From positions 1 to 38,526 of the forward strand of contig JAPUKZ010000420.1 of assembly GCA_027295405.1 (NCBI GenBank): a stretch of 38,526 bases of DNA. The letters are read 5' to 3'. The stretch comes from Gammaproteobacteria bacterium (GTDB taxonomy: Bacteria; Pseudomonadota; Gammaproteobacteria; Pseudomonadales; Halieaceae). The notes under the pieces are model-generated. The model was not told the DNA's origin, ran no database searches, and saw only the letters and a program-made list of their open reading frames with translations. This document shows, piece by piece, positions 30,206 through 38,517 of the stretch (the stretch's first letter is position 1; each line of letters opens with the position of its first letter). The translations under genes and the position numbers were made by a program.

Positions 30206-30982
30206 CTATTGGCAGGTGTATCCACCATCGATAATCAGCTCGGAACCGGTCATGTATTTCGATTCATCTGAAGCCAGGAACAGGCAGCCATTTGCAATAT
30301 CGAGGGGGTCACCCATGGATCCCAGCGGGATCTCAGCGTTGATGCGCTCCAGCATCGCCGTGCCCTCGTCGGGGTGTAGCTGCGCGATACCGTTTTCAAC
30401 CATTGGCGTCAGGATAAAACCCGGGTGCACCGAGTTGACCCGGATATTGTAACCCTCGGCGGCGCAGTGCAGAGCTGCTGACTTGGTGAAGAGGCGAACG
30501 CCACCCTTGCTGGCGTTGTAAGCGGCGGTATTTGGCTCGCCTACAATGCCTTCAATAGAGGAAATATTGATGATGGAGCCGCCAGCACTTTTCATAACTT
30601 TGACAGCCGCACGTGTGCCCATGAACACCGCATCCAGGTTTACCGCCTGGGTCTTGCGCCAGTCGTCCAGTGTGGTTTCCTCAACATTACCGGGGATAAT
30701 GACGCCGGCATTATTGACGATGACATCAAGCTGACCGTGTGCAGCGATGATCTCGCTCATCAGTGTATCCCAGTCGGCCTCATCGGTGACATCCTGGAAT
30801 CGCGCCCTGGCCCTACCGCCCTGGGCGGTAATGGCAGCCGCAGCTTGTTCAGCTTTGCTGGCGTTGATATCCGTGAGCACAACATGGGCGCCTTCTTCGG
30901 CGAAGCGTCTGGCAGTGGCTTCACCCAGGCCGCTGCCGGCACCGGTCACCAGAGTAATCTTTTTATCCAGTCTGCGAGTCAT
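30206..30982 (-). CDS. SDR-family oxidoreductase (glucose/steroid dehydrogenase-like)
   Basis: This 258-residue classical SDR has the NAD(P) loop TGAGSGLG (13-20), D-I-N after strand 2 (suggesting NAD preference), NNAG (90-93), S141/S142, Y155 and K159 (YNASKGG), and the common C-terminus ELIIDGGYTCQ. The family oxidises secondary alcohols, including sugars and hydroxysteroids; the substrate is not evident. The ATG at 30982 fits the family N-terminus. It overlaps the end of the truncated methyltransferase-like frame and is followed by the four-helix membrane protein gene. Confidence 0.9.
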   Translation of the reverse strand: MTRRLDKKITLVTGAGSGLGEATARRFAEEGAHVVLTDINASKAEQAAAAITAQGGRARARFQDVTDEADWDTLMSEIIAAHGQLDVIVNNAGVIIPGNVEETTLDDWRKTQAVNLDAVFMGTRAAVKVMKSAGGSIINISSIEGIVGEPNTAAYNASKGGVRLFTKSAALHCAAEGYNIRVNSVHPGFILTPMVENGIAQLHPDEGTAMLERINAEIPLGSMGDPLDIANGCLFLASDESKYMTGSELIIDGGYTCQ

Positions 30983-31260
30983 AATTCGGTCCTGTCTTTT
31001 TTGTGAATGGGACAATGACAAGCCGCCAGGGGATCAAACGGCCTGAGCTGTTCGCATACGCGTCCCACTCGGGATAGCGGGAAATTGATGCATCTTTAAC
31101 CAGCATCCGCGAGTAGAACATAAGTGTAGCGTACGCTAATATCGCATAGCCGACCCAATGATCGGTTAGCAGGACATAAGTGGCGTATATCATGATCTCC
31201 CCAAGGAAGTTGGGGTTGCGGGTGTAGCGGTACGGACTGCAGGGGATGCCGAACCCTGGA
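30963..31260 (-). pseudogene. C-terminal fragment of an isoprenylcysteine-methyltransferase/DUF1295-like membrane protein
   Basis: The frame ends at 30963 and carries SPYRYTRNPNFLGEIMIYA, a hydrophobic helix, then YPEWDAYANSSGRLIPW. This is the conserved C-terminal pattern of ICMT/PEMT/steroid-reductase-like membrane enzymes (RYTRNPxxxGE and PEWxxY). Upstream of about 31260 the frame turns into low-complexity non-protein sequence antisense to the DUF2784 gene, so the first half is gone. It could not bind substrate normally. Confidence 0.7.
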
Positions 31261-31320
31261 AATGAGGATATTCTGAGCTTGCAGGCAAGAAATTGAACCA
31301 GGTCAGCATGGAGGTGAGCG

Positions 31321-31746
31321 ATGGATTCAAGCACCTGGACTGTCGTGGCCGCGGACGCCATCCTGTTGCTGCATGCGCTGTTTGTGGTGTTTGTAGTACT
31401 CGGCCTGGTTCTGATTCTGGCGGGGTGGTGGCGGGGCTGGCGCTGGGTGCACAATCCCTGGTTCCGGCTGGCACATCTGGTGGCGATTGCTGTCGTGGCC
31501 ATCCAATCCTGGTTCGGTCTTATTTGTCCTTTGACGACCCTGGAGATGTCACTACGGGCACGGGCCGGCGCTGCCGTCTATCCCGGCTCATTCATCGCAC
31601 ACTGGCTTGAGATCATTCTCTACTATCAGGCGCCGGCCTGGATTTTTATCCTGCTGTACACGATTTTTGCCGCGCTGGTTGGTGCCAGCTGGTACCTGGT
31701 GCGGCCGTCGAGTTTTTCCGATTTTCGGGGTGACCACCGCCGCTAG
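31321..31746 (+). CDS. DUF2784 membrane protein
   Basis: This 141-residue protein has four hydrophobic helices and family-typical features: an N-terminal helix with LLLHALFVVFVVLGL, a WRWVHNPWFRLAHL loop, FGLICPLTTLE, and the late YYQAPAWIF helix. DUF2784 has no known function. A strong GGAGGTGAG lies 4-5 bp before the ATG. It replaces the missing parts of two cut genes: on its left the methyltransferase-like gene lost its 5' half, on its right the glycine-zipper gene lost its N-terminus. This suggests insertion or recombination around it. Confidence 0.88.
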   Translation: MDSSTWTVVAADAILLLHALFVVFVVLGLVLILAGWWRGWRWVHNPWFRLAHLVAIAVVAIQSWFGLICPLTTLEMSLRARAGAAVYPGSFIAHWLEIILYYQAPAWIFILLYTIFAALVGASWYLVRPSSFSDFRGDHRR

Positions 31747-31754
31747 TACGCTAA

Positions 31755-31988
31755 AATGTCCGAGCCGGTGGTGCAGTTGCCAATCGCTCGCAAGGTGATC
31801 GCAGCGGTATGCAGTATGTGATTCGCACCGGGGAGGGCAGTGTCATCACCGTGGTCACCGATCAGACCGAGATACGCATCGGCGACTGTGTTGTGGTGGA
31901 GGAAACCAGCAAGGGTGCCAACGTTCGCCGCAGCGACCCGACCATGTGCGAACCTGCGTCCCGGCAGGTTGTCCCCATTCCTCGTTAG
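31755..31988 (+). pseudogene. C-terminal fragment of a glycine-zipper lipoprotein (SlyB/17-kDa-like)
   Basis: The frame opens after a TAA (31752-31754) and at once reads GGAVANRSQGDRSGMQYVIR, then TGEGSVITVVTDQTEIRIGD. This matches the C-terminal part of glycine-zipper outer-membrane lipoproteins, in which a zipper ending 'GxxxGN' is followed by a small beta domain. The signal peptide, lipobox and most of the zipper are missing. An ATG at 31809 could give 59 residues but no export signal. The stop overlaps the slipin stop. Confidence 0.6.
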
Positions 31989-32728
31989 TCCTTACTGGTC
32001 AAACCGTCGAGAATGTCGATGGGCAGTGGGAACACGATGATAGAACTGCGGTCTCCGGCGATCTCGGTCAGGGTTTGCATATAACGCAACTGCAAGGCCT
32101 GTTTCTGGCGGGAGAGAACCCGCGCTGCCTCCAACAGCTTGGCGGATGCCTCCAGCTCGCCCTCGGCGTGGATGATCTTGGCGCGGCGTTCACGTTCCGC
32201 CTCCGCCTGCTTGGCAATGGCACGAACCATGCTTTCATCAATGTCGATGTGCTTGATTTCCACGGTGATGACCTTGATACCCCAGCTTTCCGTCTGTTCG
32301 TCCAGCAGGGCCTGTATGCCCGAATTGAGTTTGTCCCGTTGCGCCAGCATCTCGTCCAGCTCGTGCTGGCCGAGAATTGAACGCAGTGTGGTCTGGGCCA
32401 GCTGGCTGGTGGCCTCGAAGAAATCCTCCACGTTGATGATCGCGTGTTCCGGATTAATGACGCGAAAATAGATTACCGCGCTGACCTTTACCGACACGTT
32501 ATCGCGCGAGATCACGTCCTGGCTGGGTACATCGTAGACCATAATGCGTAGAGTCACCCGCACCATCTGTTGAATGCCCGGCACCACGATAATCAGCCCC
32601 GGCCCTTTGACTTTCTGGAAGCGGCCCAGAAAGAAGATCACCCCGCGCTCATACTCACGCAGTATGCGAAAGGTATAAAAAATCAGTGCGAAGGCAATGA
32701 AAATTACAACACTCCAGACAATATCCAT
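31985..32728 (-). CDS. Slipin (stomatin/prohibitin-like SPFH protein)
   Basis: This 247-residue protein has an N-terminal membrane hairpin ([17 protein letters not shown]), an SPFH domain ([20 protein letters not shown] through VDVPSQ-like and [18 protein letters not shown]), and a long charged coiled-coil region ([20 protein letters not shown]). It is a membrane-microdomain scaffold protein. It starts within the stop of the NfeD gene (TGATG, one shared base), so the two are translationally coupled in the standard slipin/STOPP operon. The NfeD protease cleaves the hydrophobic C-terminal part of stomatins in archaeal models. Confidence 0.93.
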   Translation of the reverse strand: MDIVWSVVIFIAFALIFYTFRILREYERGVIFFLGRFQKVKGPGLIIVVPGIQQMVRVTLRIMVYDVPSQDVISRDNVSVKVSAVIYFRVINPEHAIINVEDFFEATSQLAQTTLRSILGQHELDEMLAQRDKLNSGIQALLDEQTESWGIKVITVEIKHIDIDESMVRAIAKQAEAERERRAKIIHAEGELEASAKLLEAARVLSRQKQALQLRYMQTLTEIAGDRSSIIVFPLPIDILDGLTSKD

Positions 32729-34083
32729 CAGTCAATCTCCTTTTTCACATGCAGCAACAGGCCGGATACGTCGGTAACGATGACCCGGCTCCCTTTTTCA
32801 ATTGGTTGGCCGGAGCGGGCCTGCCAGATTTCGGCACCTACCCGCACCATGCCCTCAGTGTTGATCTCGGCCAGCGCTTCACCCCTCAGGCCGAGCATTT
32901 TTTCAATGCCTGTAGTCACCTGTTGGCGTCGCATACGCAGCGCGATGGAAATGGTGACCATGATAAAAGCTGCAGTGACGATCGCGAAAACCAGCAGCAA
33001 AGGCCAGGCTACCTGGAAGGCTTCAACATCAGTATCAAACAGTATGATGCCGCCCATCACGAAAGCGACGATGCCGCCGAAACCGAGTATGCCAAAACTG
33101 GGGGCCATGGCCTCGGCCACCATCAAACCGATTCCGAATACCAGCAGGGCCAATCCAGCGTAGTTAACGGGCAGCAATTGCAGGGCATAGCCGGCCAGCA
33201 ACAGGCAGATCACGCCGATGGTGCCCGGCACCAGTGATCCGGGGTTGTAAAACTCGAGGATGATGCCGTAAAAACCAATCATGCCCAGTATCAACACCAG
33301 GTTGGGATTGGTAATTATGGCCAGAAATTCGGTGCGCCAGTCAGGCGCGGCTTCGTGTATGGGGGCGTCGGCCAACTCTAATACAAACTCGTCGCCGTCC
33401 ATAGCTATTGAGCGGCCTTCCAATAGTTGCAACATCTCGTCCAGGTTCGCGGCGACCAGGTCGATCACGTTTTGTTCCAACGCTTCTTGCGCGGACAGAC
33501 TTTCGGCATCCCGGACTGCGCTTTCAGCCCATTCTGAGTTGCGCCCGCGCAACTCGGCCAGACCGCGGATATAGGCGGCGGCATCGTTGATCATCTTCCG
33601 TTCCATGGCGGTAGAGCCTTTGCCTGCAGACTCCGTCTCCGAATCCTCTTCCGGCGCAGGTTCGGTGACCGGGCTGGGGCCGCCAATACTGACCGGTGTG
33701 GCAGCGCCCAGGTTGGTCGCTGGTGCCATGGCAGCGATATGACTGGCATACAGGATATAAGTGCCAGCGCTGGCGGCTCGGGCGCCCTGGGGACTGACGT
33801 AAGTGGCCACCGGCACCGGGGAGGCGAGGATACCCTGGATAATGTCGCGCATGGCCCCATCCAGGCCGCCGGGGGTGTTCATGCGAATGACGATAAGGGC
33901 GGCATCGGCCTGTGCGGCTTTCTCCATACCGCGCAACAAATAGTCACTGGTGGCGGGACCCACCGCACCATCCAGGTCCAGTACCCAGATCGCACCGGGT
34001 GCGACCGGTGTTGGTGCCTGTGCCAGGGAAGGTATTGCGCCATAGCAGCACAGCAAAACCAGAAGAATTCGGTAGATAGCCAC
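32728..34083 (-). CDS. Long-form NfeD membrane serine protease (stomatin operon partner)
   Basis: This 451-residue protein has a signal peptide (to SLAQA, about residue 22) and a ClpP-like protease domain with nucleophile S105 in [10 protein letters not shown] and general base K163 in [12 protein letters not shown], a Ser-Lys dyad as in archaeal PH1510. Several transmembrane helices follow (about 250-390), then a C-terminal OB-fold NfeD domain ([20 protein letters not shown] to the end). The acidic linker [17 protein letters not shown] between nucleophile and lysine is long. It processes membrane proteins together with the slipin encoded next. Confidence 0.93.
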   Translation of the reverse strand: MAIYRILLVLLCCYGAIPSLAQAPTPVAPGAIWVLDLDGAVGPATSDYLLRGMEKAAQADAALIVIRMNTPGGLDGAMRDIIQGILASPVPVATYVSPQGARAASAGTYILYASHIAAMAPATNLGAATPVSIGGPSPVTEPAPEEDSETESAGKGSTAMERKMINDAAAYIRGLAELRGRNSEWAESAVRDAESLSAQEALEQNVIDLVAANLDEMLQLLEGRSIAMDGDEFVLELADAPIHEAAPDWRTEFLAIITNPNLVLILGMIGFYGIILEFYNPGSLVPGTIGVICLLLAGYALQLLPVNYAGLALLVFGIGLMVAEAMAPSFGILGFGGIVAFVMGGIILFDTDVEAFQVAWPLLLVFAIVTAAFIMVTISIALRMRRQQVTTGIEKMLGLRGEALAEINTEGMVRVGAEIWQARSGQPIEKGSRVIVTDVSGLLLHVKKEID

Positions 34084-34411
34084 CTTGCCACCTCCTGACT
34101 TAACTATAGCAGTCGGCGGCGTTACTGCCCTGCGTCATCGCCATCATCGTGTTGATGTGCACCACCGTGGTGTGCTGGGCGATGTTACCACTGATCGATG
34201 GGGTAGTGCTCCAGCAGTGGCCGACATCGATCAGGTCGTAAGTAAAGGTTTGCCCCTACGCTGAGTAGGAGGAGAAGTGTTTCCCGCTGATATAACGATA
34301 GTTCCTGTATAGACTGTATCCTCAAATTAGCTGAGTCCAAAAAGCTACCGGAATGATAAGCTTACACAGCTGTCATCTATTCTTGTCGTTTTATGTGAAG
34401 GAACTTCGGCA
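34084..34411. other. Intergenic stretch between nfeD and the SMP-30-like gene
   Basis: Of these 328 bp, the left half carries a coding-like remnant on the - strand (34100-34255). The right half (34256-34411) holds the leader of the SMP-30-like gene, with AAGGAA 10 bp before its ATG. I see no clear promoter box, terminator or RNA gene. Confidence 0.5.
34100..34255 (-). pseudogene. Coding-like 3' remnant, family unknown
   Basis: After a TAG at 34256-34258 a 51-codon frame reads QTFTYDLIDVGHCWSTTPSI, then HTTVVHINTMMAM, ending in TAA at 34100-34102. About three quarters of the third positions are G or C, and histidine and threonine content is high. No start codon lies at its beginning. It looks like the tail of a lost gene, once the neighbour of nfeD. 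I do not recognise the family. Confidence 0.35.
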
Positions 34412-35494
34412 ATGAGAAAGCTACTATTCCTGCTGGGCGCCACAGTACTATTTTCAGCTTGTACTGCGGGTGCGCCACCCATAGAAGGTTGTGAGCCACT
34501 CGGCGATATAAAGCCGGTGTGTAACATGCAGACTCCGGAGGACATCGCGGCCCTTGCCGACGGCAGGCATTTGCTGCTGGCGCACTTTGGTGGCATGACT
34601 GGCGGTACCGGTAGTCTCTCGTTGTTTGATACCCACACGGAAAAGTTGACGCCGCTTTTTCCGCCCGAGTCCGGCACACTGGAAAAACTGGATGCTGACA
34701 CTGTATGGGGTGAAGCCGGTTGTGTAACCCCGCCCGATGCGGGTTTCAGCCCCCACGGTACTCACTTGCATCGCCTCGCCGACGGGCGCTGGCGGTATCT
34801 TGTGGTAAATCACGGTGGCCGCGAGGCGGTTGAGATCTTCGAGCTCAAGCTTGCGGGAGAAAACAGCACTCTGGTCTGGCGTGGGTGTGTACTGGCGGCA
34901 GAAGAAACTTTCATGAATGATGTGGTCGGACTGACCAATGGCGACCTGATTTTCAGTCGCATGTTTCGCACCGGCAGTAGCACCGAGCTTTTGCTAAGCC
35001 TGCTGGGTATCAGCAGCGGTGATCTGTGGCGCTGGAATCGGGACAGCGGGCTGAGGGTGCTGCCCGGCACAGAAGCGGCCCAGCCCAATGGCCTGGAGAT
35101 TTCTGTGGATAATCGCTTTGTATTTGCGAATATGTACATGGAAAAGGAAGTCTGGAAAATCGACGCGGACACGGGCGAAAAACTGGCAGTAGGCAAAGCC
35201 GCCTATGCGGACAACAGTGCCTGGGGTTCTGACGGTCGCCTCTGGATCGCCACGCATAGTGGGGGGTTGGTAGAAATAGCGGCCTGTCTCGAGAGTCAGG
35301 CGAAACCCTGTTCAGCCGCTTTTGAAATTATCGCCATGGATCCTGAAACAATGGCAACTGAAGTGGTATTTGCCCATCGTGGTCCGCCCATGGGCGTGGC
35401 GACGGTCGCAGTACCACAGGGTGATCGTGTCTATATGGGTTCATTTGTTGGAGACCGGATGATCTCGGTGCCGAATTTTGCTGCGGGCGATTGA
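34412..35494 (+). CDS. SMP-30/gluconolactonase-like beta-propeller lipoprotein
   Basis: This 360-residue protein has a lipoprotein-type signal (RKLLFLLGATVLFSAC, Cys at about 18; the -3 residue is Phe, slightly unusual). The body shows repeated propeller blades typical of SMP-30/paraoxonase/strictosidine-synthase-like proteins: PEDIAALADGRHLLLAHFGG, VGLTNGDLIFSR, QPNGLEISVDNRFVFANMYM, WGSDGRLWIATHSGG. Such enzymes are Ca-dependent lactonases or esterases. It would sit on the periplasmic face. AAGGAA precedes the ATG. It lies upstream of the ThDP lyase gene, 140 bp away, and may open the same transcription unit. Confidence 0.8.
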   Translation: MRKLLFLLGATVLFSACTAGAPPIEGCEPLGDIKPVCNMQTPEDIAALADGRHLLLAHFGGMTGGTGSLSLFDTHTEKLTPLFPPESGTLEKLDADTVWGEAGCVTPPDAGFSPHGTHLHRLADGRWRYLVVNHGGREAVEIFELKLAGENSTLVWRGCVLAAEETFMNDVVGLTNGDLIFSRMFRTGSSTELLLSLLGISSGDLWRWNRDSGLRVLPGTEAAQPNGLEISVDNRFVFANMYMEKEVWKIDADTGEKLAVGKAAYADNSAWGSDGRLWIATHSGGLVEIAACLESQAKPCSAAFEIIAMDPETMATEVVFAHRGPPMGVATVAVPQGDRVYMGSFVGDRMISVPNFAAGD

Positions 35495-35634
35495 GCCCGT
35501 TGCCGAAACGAGATTTATTTCGAACCGAACTGAGCGAGCGTCAGCGCCGCCGTTGCACTTTTGGGCGCCCATCTGCTTTCTCTGACATTTGCGACTATCC
35601 TGAAAGTGTCGCTGGAATAAATCAGGAGAACACG

Positions 35635-37272
35635 ATGGTACACGGCGGAATTCTTACCGGAAGAACATTCAAACAAATGGGTGTCGAGTGTATTTTTACG
35701 CTCAGCGGCGGTCATATCATGCCCATCTATGTTGGCTGCGTGGAACAGGGCATCAAGATCATCGATGTTCGTCACGAACAAGCGGCGGCGCACGCGGCTG
35801 ATGCCTGGGCGCGCCTGAACCCCGGCAACGTGGGTGTGGCCGTGGTGACAGCTGGCCCGGGTGTCACCGATGCGGTGACCGGTGTTGCCAATGCCTGGCG
35901 GGCGAATTCCCCGATTCTGGTTATTGGTGGACAGGGCCCGTTTGCCAATTTGCACCGGGGATCGCTACAGGAAATGGACCACGTGGCGCTGATGAAACCC
36001 ATTACCAAGTGGGCCGGGGCCTGTTATGACACGGCACGCATCCCCGAATTCATCGAGATCGCAATACGCCATGCGGTCACCGGCATACCCGGCCCGGTCT
36101 TCCTGGAAATCCCAATGGACGTGCTGATGAAGGAGGTTGTTGAGGACGACGCTCCCATTCCCGAAATTCGCACGACACCGCCGCTAATCGCACCGCAATC
36201 AGCAGAAATTCGCAGGGCACTTGATGTCCTCGACAAGGTTGAACGCCCGCTACTGATGGCGGGCACCAGTATAAAGTGGAGTAGGGCACAACAGGCCTTG
36301 CAAGCGTTTTTGGACAAAACGCGAATTCCCGCGTATGCCAACGGTATGGGCCGCGGCACGATTCCCGCCGGATCATCACTGCTGTTTAATCGCACTCGGC
36401 GCGAGGCCATTAAAAATTGTGATTGCATCATTCTTGCGGGCTGCATTCTCGATTTCCGTATGAACTTCGGCGCCAATATTCCCCAGGATGCAAAAATAAT
36501 TCAGCTGGAGATGGATAATCTGCTGATTGGTCAAAACCGTCATACGGATGTCGCACTGGTCGGTAACCTGGCATGTACTCTCGAGGAAATGCTAAAGCTC
36601 AGCAGCGAGGAAGGCCGGAACATCGACTTCAGCGCGTACAGCGCGGAGTTGCGCGGTAAGGAGGACGCTCTCGCCGAAGCGCTCGCGGCAGAGCAGGTTT
36701 CTGCTGCGGTGCCGATTGAATCGAGTCGTTTCTGCAGGGAGGTGGCGCAATTTGTTGGAAATGACGACGACATGATTGTCATTGGTGACGGCGGAGACAT
36801 CGTCGCGGCTTCGGCCAAGGTTGTTCCCATTCCAAAGAACGGACTATGGATGGACCCGGGGCCCCTGGGTACACTGGGCGTGGGCGCGCCGTTTGCCCTG
36901 GCTGCGCAAACAACCTACCCGGATCGCAAGGTGCTCATCATCTATGGCGATGGCAGCTTCGGCCTGAACGGCATGGAGTTCGATACCGCCGTCCGTTTCA
37001 ATCTGCCGATCGTGGGCATCGTCGGTAACGACGCTGCCTGGGGCCAGATGATGCGACCGCAAGGTGCGATGTATGGTGAACACGTCGCTGTGATGCTGAA
37101 CCATACCCGCTATGACAAGATGGTCGAGGCACTGGGCGGACACGGTGAACGCGTTACCCAGCCCGACCAGATTCAGCCGGCTCTCAACCGGGCCTACGCC
37201 TCTGGCAAACCCGCACTGGTAAATGTCGAGCTAAAACGCGACACTGACTACAAAGGCGGTGGCTATATTTAG
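35635..37272 (+). CDS. ThDP-dependent lyase, HACL2/ILVBL-like 2-hydroxyacyl-CoA lyase
   Basis: This 545-residue protein has the three-domain fold of ThDP decarboxylases. The catalytic glutamate is E48 in VRHEQAAAHAADAWAR. The ThDP/Mg motif begins GDG (438-440) and ends with GNDAAWG about 30 residues later. The segments FTLSGGHIMPI, VVTAGPGVTDAVTGVANAW and RGSLQEMDHVALMKPITKWA resemble the vertebrate ILVBL/HACL2 type more than acetolactate synthase or oxalyl-CoA decarboxylase. HACLs cleave 2-hydroxyacyl-CoA to formyl-CoA and an aldehyde one carbon shorter. The ATG at 35635 has AGGAG 7 bp upstream; an open extension back to 35491 is not family-like. The LLM oxidoreductase gene follows after 11 bp. 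Another carboligase or decarboxylase activity cannot be excluded. Confidence 0.85.
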   Translation: MVHGGILTGRTFKQMGVECIFTLSGGHIMPIYVGCVEQGIKIIDVRHEQAAAHAADAWARLNPGNVGVAVVTAGPGVTDAVTGVANAWRANSPILVIGGQGPFANLHRGSLQEMDHVALMKPITKWAGACYDTARIPEFIEIAIRHAVTGIPGPVFLEIPMDVLMKEVVEDDAPIPEIRTTPPLIAPQSAEIRRALDVLDKVERPLLMAGTSIKWSRAQQALQAFLDKTRIPAYANGMGRGTIPAGSSLLFNRTRREAIKNCDCIILAGCILDFRMNFGANIPQDAKIIQLEMDNLLIGQNRHTDVALVGNLACTLEEMLKLSSEEGRNIDFSAYSAELRGKEDALAEALAAEQVSAAVPIESSRFCREVAQFVGNDDDMIVIGDGGDIVAASAKVVPIPKNGLWMDPGPLGTLGVGAPFALAAQTTYPDRKVLIIYGDGSFGLNGMEFDTAVRFNLPIVGIVGNDAAWGQMMRPQGAMYGEHVAVMLNHTRYDKMVEALGGHGERVTQPDQIQPALNRAYASGKPALVNVELKRDTDYKGGGYI

Positions 37273-37283
37273 GGAGTAAGTCA

Positions 37284-38282
37284 ATGAGCCTCAAATTCAG
37301 TGTCGGTCTGCAGGGCAGCTACCCGGTTCGCGACTATATCACCATGGCGCAGCGTATCGAGTCCTATGGCTTTGATGAGGTCCACGTTTACGATGACCTG
37401 ATGTTCAAGACCACCTGGCCGCTGTTGACGTTGATTGCTGAACACACCAGCAGCATCGCCGTTGGCCCCGGCATCATCACACCGCAAATCGTGCACCCCT
37501 GCTACCACGCCGGCAATCTCGCTGTCCTGGATGAACTCAGCGGAGGCCGCGCCGTCTGTGGCATTGCTCGAGGGGCATTTTGGGAGTTTCTGGGCATCGA
37601 GAAACAACAAAAACCGATCACCATGGTCCGCGAAGCCATCGAGATTATCCGGCGCCTGCTGAGAGGGGAGCACACGCCGTTTAACGGCGAGGTCTTCACC
37701 TGCTCGGAAGAGCTTTTCTTCCGTTTCCAGCCTGTGCGCGATGAAATCCCGATCTTCATCGGCACCTGGGGACCGAAGATGTGCCAACTGGCCGGCGAAG
37801 TCGCAGCGGGTGTAAAGTCGGATGGCTTGTGGAATCCGGACTACGTAAAAATCATTCGCGATAACGTGGCAATCGGCGCCCGGCGCGCTGGCCGCAGTTC
37901 TGACGAGGTGGAAATCATCGCCGGACCGCTGAGCTCAATCTCCTCGGACCGGGAACAGGCGCGGGAAACCGCTCGCCGCGTACTTGCAGTCTATCTCCCC
38001 TACCTGCACCCGATGACCGAAGTCGCGGGAATACCTGCTGCGGAAATCAACGCGGTGAGGGAGGCGGCGGCAGCCGGAAATTTCGAGCGTGGCGCGCAGC
38101 ACGTCTCAGACCTTGCCGTCGAAAAATGCTCGGTTACCGGAACCCCCGAGGACGTCATCCAGCAGATTGAGGTGATGGCGGCGGCCGGCGTCACGCATGT
38201 CGCGTTTGGCCACTGTCTTGGGCCCGACTTCAACGCGGCGCTGGACCTCCTGGGCAGGGAAGTACTGCCTCATTTCAAATGA
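37284..38282 (+). CDS. LLM-class flavin-dependent oxidoreductase (luciferase-like)
   Basis: This 332-residue TIM-barrel luciferase-like protein has a family-typical N-terminus (FSVGLQGSYPVRDYITMAQR), VYDDLMFKTTWPLLTLIAEH, GPGIITPQIVHPCYHAGNLA, LDELSGGRAVCGIARGAF, and IPIFIGTWGPKMCQLAGE. The pattern is closer to F420-dependent, methylene-H4MPT-reductase-like members than to SsuD-type FMNH2 monooxygenases, but cofactor use cannot be decided here. It starts 11 bp after the ThDP lyase gene with AGGGAG upstream, so the two are co-translated and probably act on the same pathway. Confidence 0.88.
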   Translation: MSLKFSVGLQGSYPVRDYITMAQRIESYGFDEVHVYDDLMFKTTWPLLTLIAEHTSSIAVGPGIITPQIVHPCYHAGNLAVLDELSGGRAVCGIARGAFWEFLGIEKQQKPITMVREAIEIIRRLLRGEHTPFNGEVFTCSEELFFRFQPVRDEIPIFIGTWGPKMCQLAGEVAAGVKSDGLWNPDYVKIIRDNVAIGARRAGRSSDEVEIIAGPLSSISSDREQARETARRVLAVYLPYLHPMTEVAGIPAAEINAVREAAAAGNFERGAQHVSDLAVEKCSVTGTPEDVIQQIEVMAAAGVTHVAFGHCLGPDFNAALDLLGREVLPHFK

Positions 38283-38394
38283 ATGCCAACCAGGAGAACG
38301 AACCCGAGCTGACACATAGGCCTTTATCCCTTCCAGTGCAGGGCCGGAGTATTCTGATTCGCGGCTGCATCAATGCCCGGCGGCTCGTCACCAG

Positions 38395-38517
38395 GCGCTA
38401 TCTCGATCTACGATCTCCCGTGCTGGATTTACCGGCGATCTCGGTTACGAACTGTGGACTGATCCGGTTAATGCCCTGCCCATGAGGTTTCGAGGTACGA
38501 ACTCGTGGTCTCTATGA
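38395..38517 (+). pseudogene. Remnant of a GcvT-like aminomethyltransferase
   Basis: One frame reads ALSRSTISRAGFTGDLGYEL, then WTDPVNALPM, ending at TGA 38515-38517. 'ISRxGFTGDLGYELW' is a signature of folate-dependent aminomethyltransferase-family proteins (GcvT, DmdA and relatives). The upstream 110 bp read as non-homologous sequence and the downstream part ends after about ten unrelated residues, so only a short core survives. The remnant lies immediately after the LLM gene and may mark a former operon member. Confidence 0.5.
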
